Below are positions 1 through 4,950 of a stretch of 6,660 nt of DNA, piece by piece. This DNA comes from Thermoprotei archaeon. GTDB taxonomy: Archaea > Thermoproteota > Thermoprotei_A > Sulfolobales > NBVN01. The translations under genes were made by a program, and so were the position numbers. How positions within the stretch are numbered: the first letter of the stretch is position 1; each line of letters begins with the position of its first letter. The notes below the pieces were generated by a model that had not been told where the DNA came from, searched no databases, and was given only the letters and a program-made list of their open reading frames with translations. The DNA is taken from positions 1-6,660 of the forward strand of contig QMWS01000042.1 in NCBI GenBank assembly GCA_003661745.1. Direction: 5' to 3'.

Positions 1-621
1 CTCAGGATACTTACTCTCTACCTCCTTTCTGAACTCCTTATCGTACTTCTCAAATACCTCATCGAACAGCTTCTCGTCAATTCCAAGAACTATTCTGCCG
101 AACATCTGTAGGAATCTCCTGTATGCGTCGTAGGCGAACCACTCATTATTAGATAGTTTAGCTAGACCCCGAACAGTCTCGTCGTTGAGGCCTAGGTTAA
201 GGACAGTATCCATCATACCGGGCATGGAAACAGCTGCACCAGACCTCACTGACACGAGAAGCGGGTTCTCTGCCGACCCAAATTCCTTACCCGTCTTCTC
301 CTCAAGCTTCTTCATGTACTCCTTAACCTGCTCCATCAGCCCCTCAGGCAAGTCTAAGGAGTCTATGATCTCCCATATACGCTTTATTATCTCGTCTCTA
401 ACGCTGGGTGGCGGGTTCCTCTCAAGCTCCTTAACTAACTTTTCCATCTCTTCCCTCCTAGGAGCATAGAAGTCTCGGCAGGCCTCAGTAGTTATTGTGA
501 ATCCTGGAGGTACTGGCAGACCTAGCTGAGTCATCTGAGCCAGCGACGAGCCCTTGCCTCCTAGTAGCTTTTTGTTCTTCCAATCTCCTTCCTCGAAGGA
601 GTACACGTACTTTTTTACCAT
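1..621 (-). CDS. ppdK: Pyruvate, phosphate dikinase, N-terminal part (runs off the window)
   Basis: Interconverts pyruvate + ATP + phosphate with phosphoenolpyruvate + AMP + pyrophosphate; cytosolic, at the glycolysis/gluconeogenesis junction. Only the first 207 residues of a protein usually near 880-900 are present, covering the start of the ATP-grasp nucleotide-binding domain. Visible family signatures are the opening KKYVYSFEEGD, LLGGKGSSLAQM (residues 19-30, with K23 as the expected ATP-binding lysine), LPVPPGFTITTEAC (35-48), and VSVRSGAAVSMPGMMDTVLN (123-142, with R126 as the expected ATP-site arginine). LNLGLND and the YRRFLQMFGRIV stretch also match. PEP synthase is less likely, because MPGMMDT-LNLGLND is typical of the dikinase. 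The start ATG (619-621) has an SD motif, GAGGTG, a few bases upstream. Compared with the recalled Clostridium symbiosum enzyme, about 34 extra residues, including a PPP, sit between TTEAC and GKEFG. Confidence 0.96.
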   Translation of the reverse strand, partial: MVKKYVYSFEEGDWKNKKLLGGKGSSLAQMTQLGLPVPPGFTITTEACRDFYAPRREEMEKLVKELERNPPPSVRDEIIKRIWEIIDSLDLPEGLMEQVKEYMKKLEEKTGKEFGSAENPLLVSVRSGAAVSMPGMMDTVLNLGLNDETVRGLAKLSNNEWFAYDAYRRFLQMFGRIVLGIDEKLFDEVFEKYDKEFRKEVESKYPE

Positions 622-626
622 GCTTA

Positions 627-672
627 CACCTCTGCTACACTCAGAAAACAGAATATGTGGGCAATTAAAAAC
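627..672 (-). promoter_or_regulatory. Promoter and ribosome binding site of ppdK
   Basis: Read on the minus strand, a TATA-like box GTTTTTAATT lies at about 663-672, roughly 47 bases before the ATG. The usual archaeal spacing would place transcription start near 640 and give a leader of about 20 bases. The leader contains the SD motif AGAGGTG (627-633), which ends 5 bases before the start codon. The rest of 622-820, between the two minus-strand genes, is A+T-rich and holds no gene I can support. The box is inferred from composition and spacing; the SD is a direct match to the crenarchaeal 16S tail. Confidence 0.55.
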
Positions 673-820
673 TTGTTTAATACATTCTACATTAAAATTA
701 TCATCTGTGCTTCCGTACACCCTTAAAATGTATCATTGGTAAAATTTTAATACAGTTGTAGTGGCTGTCGCCTAAAATTTGACAAACATTTATATTATTC
801 TATAACATAAAATTGCGATT

Positions 821-2336
821 CTATTCTCTTGAGTCAATGTATTTTACTTCAACTCTAAGTTCTATATGTGCTATACCGCTGAACCAATCCCATAGTGCTT
901 TAAATAGTTTATACCACTTTTTAGCTACATAAACGATGTTTGAGAGTGGTGTTGTTAAATAGTAAATAATTACGAAGAGTGTCGTATAGAGCATTGGCGT
1001 TACCTGGACCATGTAAAAGCTGTACTGGGTCTTCACACCGATTAGCCACGCAATTATGTACATTATATAGGTACCCCACGTAAAGACGAAGACTGTGCCC
1101 TTATCAGGCAGCCCCCTCACTACAGGAAGGACAAATATTGACAGTGCTGTTGTTAGGAGATAGATGTAGATATTGCCTCTAGCTACTAAGTCAGCAACCC
1201 ACTCCCCCCTCACTTTATCGAAGACGTAGTGAAGGACAAATGCATTCCTTCCTGTGAGCCAGTCCCAGGGCATTGCCTGCGGCGGCCCGCCAGTAGTCTT
1301 TACGCTTAGATGCCAGCGGAAAGCACCCTCAACTGAATTAGCCCACCAGCTCATGAAGCCATCATGAATTATTATCGGTAGTGCGAGAAGTACAAAAACA
1401 GCTATTGACACGTATAAGAGAACCAAGACCACCTTCGCAGGAACGTCCCTGCGGAACCACTCAATAAGTGCTGGCACACCCGCAAAAGCACCACTAAACT
1501 TACTTGAGAACGCTAGGGCTAATGCCAGTGCTGTACCTGTCAGTGAGTTTCTTAGCGTAAGATAGAGGGTGAGGTACGTGAACAGCGCAACAAAGATATC
1601 AAGCATAGCCACCATACTCATGGACCTGAAGAGCGGATCCATAGCTGTAGCTAGGGCAGCAATAACGCCTAGGATGCCGCCGACCTCATCCCTAATTACT
1701 AGCTTCAGCACTAAGTATATCATTAGGAGTATCAGGGCACCAGCTAGTATCGACGGAACCCTCCAGTTTACGGGGTCATCACCTAATGTAACCATAGATA
1801 GCATGATGAAGTACTTACCGAGCGGCGGATGCTCATAATTCATGTAGTCTATTATGTCCCTTGAGTTCGGGTAACAGTATCCGACTATGCAGCGCATGAC
1901 ATGCGGTATATCACTCACCTTACTTAAGTTAGTAGCTGGTATGTCAGCACAGACCGCAGGAAGGAAATTCCCGTCTTCTTTATATTGGTAGAAATCAGAG
2001 CTTCTGATGACTACGCCCCCCAGTTCTTCGACCTGCTCCTCAGCTTCAGATACCCATATACTATAGATAAATGAGTTTGGAGGACTACTAAAGACTAGCG
2101 TGACTCTAGTACCGTTCCAGCAACCATGAGGTGTCATGTTAAAGTATCTTAGGAGCATGTTTCTTGATGCACTGACGTACCAGCACTCATCTGATATGTA
2201 TTCGCTAATGCCTGAGACGTAGCTTAGGCAGTAAGTGACATAAGCAACAATGATAATTAAAATTGCTACTACCTCAATTATCGTCAGTACCTTCCTGCGC
2301 TTACCTTCTTCTCCCGTTCCTTACCCCCACATACAT
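821..2336 (-). CDS. PMT/ArnT-like membrane glycosyltransferase; N-terminus apparently frameshifted
   Basis: Polytopic GT-C protein of the dolichyl-phosphate-mannose protein mannosyltransferase type. It probably transfers a sugar from a lipid carrier to an acceptor on the outer face of the membrane; donor and acceptor cannot be read from sequence. Counting from the in-frame ATG at 2156-2158 (445 residues), HPPLGK is at 110-115, MDPLFR-x8-LDIF at 173-189, AFSSKFSG at 216-223 and FYMVQVTPMLY at 381-391, with about eight to ten hydrophobic helices and a basic C-terminal tail. That ATG is not the true start. The same frame is open back to 2320 and encodes a basic stretch (KRRK), a membrane helix rich in Ile/Val, and ISDECWYVSASRN, which matches the first helix and acidic loop motif of this fold. 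No ATG, GTG or TTG exists in that extension. An ATG at 2334-2336 is one frame off; skipping one base between 2304 and 2320 would join it as MYVGVRNGRR. The first external loop (about 120 residues) carries five cysteines. Family confidence is high, start confidence low. Confidence 0.82.
2301..2323 (-). other. Putative +1 frameshift site at the start of the glycosyltransferase gene
   Basis: On the minus strand the frame opened by ATG 2336 runs 11 codons and stops at TAA (2303-2301). The glycosyltransferase frame begins just after its own TAA (2323-2321). Both frames are open only across about 2320-2304, a purine-rich stretch reading AGGAACGGGAGAAGAAGG. Loss or skipping of a single base there would fuse the 2336 start to the body. 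The five-G run at 2324-2328 lies outside this interval, so a length error in that run alone cannot explain it: removing one G brings the in-frame TAA straight in. A base-call error, a real mutation, or a programmed shift at AGG-TAA all remain possible. Confidence 0.5.
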
Positions 2337-2654
2337 TATCAAACCTATATAAGTCTCTTCTTTCGGGAGCAAGTGTAGGAGGTTATTAAATTTAAATAGG
2401 AGTTTTTCGCTACTCGTCTTAATTTAGTGTTACTTCCTTTCCATACTGTCAAAAAGAATTCGCGATCGCAGGGCATCATCATTGTCTCAGGCAGTAAGTT
2501 GAGAGATTCAGTGTCGGAGGTTTCGCACATCCTAACTTAAGTATTGACTATTACCTTAAAATTTGCCTTCTTTTCTAGGTACATGAATTTTAAGAGTAAA
2601 GCAAAAATAGTTATTAAAGTTAGGAGTGGCCAAAACAGACTGCGCTTACGCTAA
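2337..2654. other. Intergenic stretch with no supported gene
   Basis: This covers about 318 bases between the start of the glycosyltransferase gene and the end of the zinc-ribbon gene, both on the minus strand. It holds the TATA-like elements near 2346-2399 and, read on the minus strand, short T-runs (about 2602-2606 and 2631-2636) that could end the zinc-ribbon transcript. A 61-codon minus-strand frame (2345-2530) has no SD, no recognisable family and irregular composition, so it is not called. No tRNA or convincing C/D-box RNA was found. Confidence 0.5.
2346..2399 (-). promoter_or_regulatory. Candidate promoters for the glycosyltransferase gene
   Basis: Two TATA-like elements are visible on the minus strand. 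One, CTATTTAAATTTAA at about 2386-2399, would place transcription start near 2367 and give a leader of about 30 bases to the ATG at 2336. The other, TTATATA at 2346-2352, would place the start near 2322, inside the gene and past that ATG, leaving no normal start codon. The first fits the frameshift reading of the gene better. Both are composition-and-spacing calls. Confidence 0.35.
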
Positions 2655-2807
2655 TTACTTCTTCTTTGAACTCACAAATACGTATACTGTAGTTTCGCAG
2701 TTGGGGCACTTACCCCTTATGGCCTTCCTGCCGTTCTTTAGTGTTACCTCCTCAGGGTTCTTTAGCTCTACTTTTTTCCTACATTTCACACAAAAGCCTA
2801 CGACCAT
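2655..2807 (-). CDS. Small zinc-ribbon protein, DUF5679 family
   Basis: A 50-residue protein with two CxxC pairs: FCVKC (C6, C9) and KCPNC (C34, C37), expected to bind one structural zinc. Between them lies KKVELKNPEEVTLKNGRKAIRG, given here as two parts: KKVELKNPEEVT (11-22) followed by LKNGRKAIRG (23-32). This is the characteristic core of the archaeal DUF5679 zinc ribbons. The C-terminus is basic (SSKKK). The size is normal for the family. Function is unknown; a nucleic-acid or protein-binding role is only a guess from the fold and charge. The ATG at 2805-2807 is preceded by a weak SD-like GAGGGT about 6 bases away. The gene stands alone between two intergenic regions. A longer plus-strand frame over the same DNA (2626-2841) is its antisense shadow, because all four cysteines and the family core are on the minus strand. 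Confidence 0.88.
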   Translation of the reverse strand: MVVGFCVKCRKKVELKNPEEVTLKNGRKAIRGKCPNCETTVYVFVSSKKK

Positions 2808-2842
2808 GGCTGTACCCTCGTTTAATTTTACGAATGTATAGC

Positions 2843-2851
2843 TAATAAAAA
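2843..2851 (-). promoter_or_regulatory. TATA-like box of the DUF5679 gene
   Basis: Minus-strand TTTTTATTA lies about 41 bases before the ATG at 2807. This predicts transcription start near 2822 and a leader of about 15 bases that includes the weak SD GAGGGT. A second box, CATTATATAC (2871-2880), lies further upstream and is an alternative. Confidence 0.4.
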
Positions 2852-2998
2852 TTTTGTGGATTATACCCTTGTATATAATGGCATACTCTCATTTACCTCG
2901 GTGATACCAGCGAATTACCTCCTCACCCTAGCTTTCACTATGTATAATCACTTTTTCATAGACTGAAGGTAGATTCAATGCGGTATTAACTGACGGGT

Positions 2999-3019
2999 GC
3001 GTTACTCAACATGCGTTAC
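2999..3019 (+). repeat. Short direct repeat GCGTTAC upstream of ahcY
   Basis: GCGTTAC occurs at 2999-3005 and again at 3013-3019, 14 bases apart, about 45-60 bases upstream of the ahcY TATA region. The spacing and place would suit a regulator or activator site, but two 7-base copies may arise by chance. No regulator is identified. Confidence 0.25.
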
Positions 3020-3061
3020 GTGAGCATACCATAGTAAATTTTACCGTATTTTCAGAATCAA

Positions 3062-3077
3062 GGAAATACCTTTATTC
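3062..3077 (+). promoter_or_regulatory. BRE and TATA box of ahcY
   Basis: GGAAAT (3062-3067) fits the archaeal BRE pattern and is followed after a short gap by TTTATTC (3071-3077). The normal distance predicts transcription start near 3100. The mRNA would therefore be leaderless at GTG 3099 or have a leader of under 10 bases to ATG 3108. No proper SD precedes either codon, which agrees with a leaderless message. Confidence 0.55.
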
Positions 3078-3098
3078 TTAAATGCCTAAACTATAGCT

Positions 3099-4361
3099 GT
3101 GGGTGTTATGGAATTTAAAGTTAAGGATGTAGGTCTAGCTAAGGATGGCTGGGTCCAGATTGAGTGGGCCGAAAGGCACATGCCTGTTTTGATGAAGATA
3201 AGGAGAGAGTTCGAGAAGGATAAACCTTTAGAGAGTGTTAGAGTTGCTGCTGTACTGCATGTTACTAAGGAAACAGCAGCACTTGTTAGGACGCTGAAGG
3301 CTGGGGGCGCTGAGATTTGGCTGGCTGGAAGTAATCCCCTGTCAACTCAGGATGACGTAGCTGCTGCACTAGCTGAGGACGGTATTAAGGTGTTCGCTTG
3401 GCGGGGTCAGACGTCTGAGGAATACTACTGGTGCATTGAGAAGGTTGCTTCGTCGCAACCCCACGTTGTTATGGACGATGGCGCTGATCTGCACGCATTC
3501 CTCCACAGCAAGGGTATTGAGGTGGGGAGGAGAGTAATAGGTGGTACCGAAGAGACGACAACAGGTGTTCTAAGGCTGAGAGCACTGGAAAGAGAAGGCA
3601 AGCTCCTATATCCAGTAATAGCAGTTAACGATGCACTAACTAAGTACTTATTCGATAATAGGTACGGTACGGGCCAGTCAACAATAGACGGCATATTAAG
3701 GGCTACGAACATCCTGCTGGCCGGTAAGGTAGTTGTTGTTGCTGGGTACGGGTGGGTAGGCAGAGGTATAGCTATGAGAGCCCGCGGCATGGGCGCTAGA
3801 GTCATTATTACTGAGGTAAACCCCGTGCGAGCTCTAGAGGCAGTTATGGACGGATATGAGGTAATGCCTATGAGCGAGGCAGCTAAAGTAGGTGATATAT
3901 TCATTACAGCTACAGGAAATAGAGATGTAATAAGAATCGAGCACTTCGAGTTGATGAAGGACGGCGCGATACTAGCTAATGCAGGGCACTTTAATGTTGA
4001 GGTAAGCGTGAGTGAGTTAGAGAAGATAGCCGTAAGTAAGCGAACAATAAGGAGGTACGTAACTGAGTACACACTAAGGAATGGAAAGAAGCTTTACTTG
4101 ATAGCTGAAGGAAGGCTAGTTAATCTAGTAGCTGCAGAAGGGCATCCAAGCGAGGTTATGGATATGAGCTTCGCTAACCAAGCTTACTCAGTTAAGTACT
4201 TAATTGAGAATAAGGGCAAGCTACCTACGAAAGTCTACAAGGTCCCTGACGAGATTGATGAGTATGTAGCGAAGCTTAAGCTAGAGTCTATGGGTATTAA
4301 AATAGATACTCTCACTGAAGAGCAGAAAAAGTACTTGAGTAGCTGGCAGCTGGGGACGTAG
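3099..4361 (+). CDS. ahcY: S-adenosylhomocysteine hydrolase (adenosylhomocysteinase)
   Basis: NAD-dependent cytosolic enzyme that splits S-adenosylhomocysteine into homocysteine and adenosine, removing the product inhibitor of methyltransferases. The protein has 420 residues from GTG 3099 or 417 from ATG 3108, the normal length of the short archaeal type. Expected active-site residues are present, numbered from the GTG: H54 and T56 (VLHVTKETA), D127 (MDDGADLH), E152 (EETTTG), and K182, D186 and N187 (VNDALTKYLFDN). The Rossmann NAD site is GYGWVG at 216-221, with the acidic ribose-binding E239. NAGHFNVEV (294-302) and EGHPSEVMDMSFANQ (347-361) complete the signature. Position 191, a cysteine in the human enzyme, is threonine. 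The C-terminal end lacks the extended KPxxYRY tail of the long bacterial/eukaryotic form. It appears to be a single-gene unit with its own promoter. A long minus-strand frame over 3425-4072 is a shadow. Confidence 0.97.
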   Translation: MGVMEFKVKDVGLAKDGWVQIEWAERHMPVLMKIRREFEKDKPLESVRVAAVLHVTKETAALVRTLKAGGAEIWLAGSNPLSTQDDVAAALAEDGIKVFAWRGQTSEEYYWCIEKVASSQPHVVMDDGADLHAFLHSKGIEVGRRVIGGTEETTTGVLRLRALEREGKLLYPVIAVNDALTKYLFDNRYGTGQSTIDGILRATNILLAGKVVVVAGYGWVGRGIAMRARGMGARVIITEVNPVRALEAVMDGYEVMPMSEAAKVGDIFITATGNRDVIRIEHFELMKDGAILANAGHFNVEVSVSELEKIAVSKRTIRRYVTEYTLRNGKKLYLIAEGRLVNLVAAEGHPSEVMDMSFANQAYSVKYLIENKGKLPTKVYKVPDEIDEYVAKLKLESMGIKIDTLTEEQKKYLSSWQLGT

Positions 4362-4377
4362 GTAATAAGTATCACTA

Positions 4378-4400
4378 CCTTATTCTTCAAATCATTTTTT
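4378..4400 (+). terminator. T-rich terminator after ahcY
   Basis: About 30 bases after the ahcY stop, the plus strand reads CTTATTCTTC and then ends in a run of six T (4395-4400). This is the T-rich type of intrinsic terminator used by archaea, without a required hairpin. It fits the convergent arrangement with the minus-strand gene that ends at 4460. Confidence 0.45.
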
Positions 4401-4443
4401 AATAAGCTACTTAGGTTGTTAAAGTTTCCTAAATACCCGAAAC

Positions 4444-4459
4444 GTAGCTACAATGCTAC
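4444..4459 (-). other. Small hairpin directly after the Cys-rich gene stop
   Basis: GTAGC (4444-4448) and GCTAC (4455-4459) are perfect inverted arms around a 6-base loop. They start at the base next to the TAA (4462-4460) of the minus-strand gene. The hairpin could mark the 3' end of that transcript. No strong T-run follows on the minus strand, so a terminator call would be weak. Confidence 0.3.
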
Positions 4460-4582
4460 TTAATTCGAGCTTGAGGTACATATCTTAATACACTCTGATA
4501 CACAGTCTAGGAATTCACTACCTTTCTTATCTGAGCAGTGCTCCATGCATGCCTCCTCACACTTCAGCGTCTTAGACTCCAT
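4460..4582 (-). CDS. Unrecognised 40-residue protein with twin Cx3Cx3C motifs
   Basis: I do not recognise this gene. It encodes 40 residues with six cysteines in strikingly regular order: C8-x3-C12-x3-C16 and, after ten residues, C27-x3-C31-x3-C35. Spacing of four places each trio along one face of a helix, so the protein could be a helical hairpin closed by disulfides or a metal-binding site. The turn would lie near SDKKGSE (17-23). It has no signal peptide or membrane helix and ends in TSSSN. The ATG at 4580-4582 has the SD motif GAGGT about 6 bases upstream (4589-4593). A second ATG at codon 13 also has a strong upstream AGGAGG, but starting there would lose two cysteines and break the symmetry. 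The gene is divergent from the DUF2283 gene and convergent with ahcY. Cysteine spacing, SD and promoter together favour a real gene. Confidence 0.68.
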   Translation of the reverse strand: MESKTLKCEEACMEHCSDKKGSEFLDCVSECIKICTSSSN

Positions 4583-4658
4583 TTTAAAACCTCGAAGAAC
4601 GTGTAGGATTATCCCTTAATAAACCTTAAATTATAACTCAAAATGGCGGTGTTAGGAT
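4583..4658. promoter_or_regulatory. Shared divergent promoter region
   Basis: These 76 bases separate two divergent small genes. On the plus strand, CTTAAATTATAA (about 4625-4636) lies close to 30 bases before ATG 4659 and predicts an almost leaderless DUF2283 message; no good SD precedes that ATG. On the minus strand, GGTTTATTAAGG (4614-4625) or GTTATAATTT (4628-4637) could drive the Cys-rich gene, giving leaders of roughly 10-25 bases. The boxes overlap or abut, so the two promoters may compete or share control. Confidence 0.5.
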
Positions 4659-4877
4659 ATGAGCAGCAAGGATAAGTTACTAATTGGAGACATTAACAAC
4701 ATTTGGTTCGAGTACGACAGACAAAATGATATTCTCTACATAAATTTCGGCTGCGACGTAGAGGATGCAGATGAATCCTTCTTAACAGAAAACGACATTG
4801 CAATTAGAATAAAAAATGGTAGGGTAGTATCTATAACGGTCTTCGACTTCTCGAAGAGGGTAGGCTTGGAAGTTTAG
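4659..4877 (+). CDS. DUF2283 family small protein
   Basis: A 72-residue protein matching the DUF2283 pattern: an aromatic-rich strand, WFEYDRQNDILYINFG (16-31), where Y-D-x3-D-x-LY-I is the family hallmark. An acidic middle follows (DVEDADESFLTENDI, 33-47), then RIKNGRVVSITVFDFSKR (50-67), the closing G-R-V-x-x-I strand-turn-strand. The length is typical. The function of the family is not established; members are small soluble beta-rich proteins. It starts at ATG 4659 with a TATA box about 30 bases upstream and no clear SD, so it is probably leaderless. The metallopeptidase gene starts 73 bases after its stop on the same strand; co-transcription is possible but not shown. Confidence 0.85.
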   Translation: MSSKDKLLIGDINNIWFEYDRQNDILYINFGCDVEDADESFLTENDIAIRIKNGRVVSITVFDFSKRVGLEV

Positions 4878-4937
4878 CTTGCTAACAGGCTAATACTCAA
4901 AACAACTAGCGTTTTAATACACTACACCAATTTAGGT

Positions 4938-4944
4938 GAGGTGA
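4938..4944 (+). promoter_or_regulatory. Strong Shine-Dalgarno site deciding the TTG start of the peptidase
   Basis: GAGGTGA is a seven-base match to the crenarchaeal 16S rRNA tail and ends 6 bases before TTG 4951. Its last three bases (TGA, 4942-4944) form an in-frame stop, so translation cannot begin earlier. A TATA-like TTTTAATAC (4912-4920) lies so close that transcription starting from it would leave little of the SD intact. This favours a promoter further upstream or read-through from the DUF2283 gene. Confidence 0.8.
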
Positions 4945-4950
4945 CATACT

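Noticed and set aside
185..469. 94-codon plus-strand frame
   Set aside because: Antisense to the clearly recognised pyruvate, phosphate dikinase; its translation has low-complexity Ser/Phe composition typical of a shadow.
554..742. 62-codon plus-strand frame
   Set aside because: Overlaps the start and promoter of the dikinase gene on the other strand and resembles no family.
1569..1838. 89-codon plus-strand frame
   Set aside because: Shadow of the membrane glycosyltransferase, whose motifs are on the minus strand.
2460..2500. Possible C/D-box guide RNA on the minus strand (CTGA close to ATGATGA)
   Set aside because: A D'-C' like pair is visible, but no matching outer C box and D box lie at the needed distances, so the set is incomplete.
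2345..2530. 61-codon minus-strand frame
   Set aside because: No SD or promoter at a fitting distance, no recognisable motif, and it overlaps the likely promoter of the glycosyltransferase gene.
2853..2901. 16-codon minus-strand leader peptide after GAGGT
   Set aside because: The SD-to-ATG distance is too short, the frame overlaps the likely DUF5679 promoter, and the peptide has no tell-tale composition.
3425..4072. 215-codon minus-strand frame
   Set aside because: Antisense to S-adenosylhomocysteine hydrolase, whose active-site motifs are all on the plus strand.
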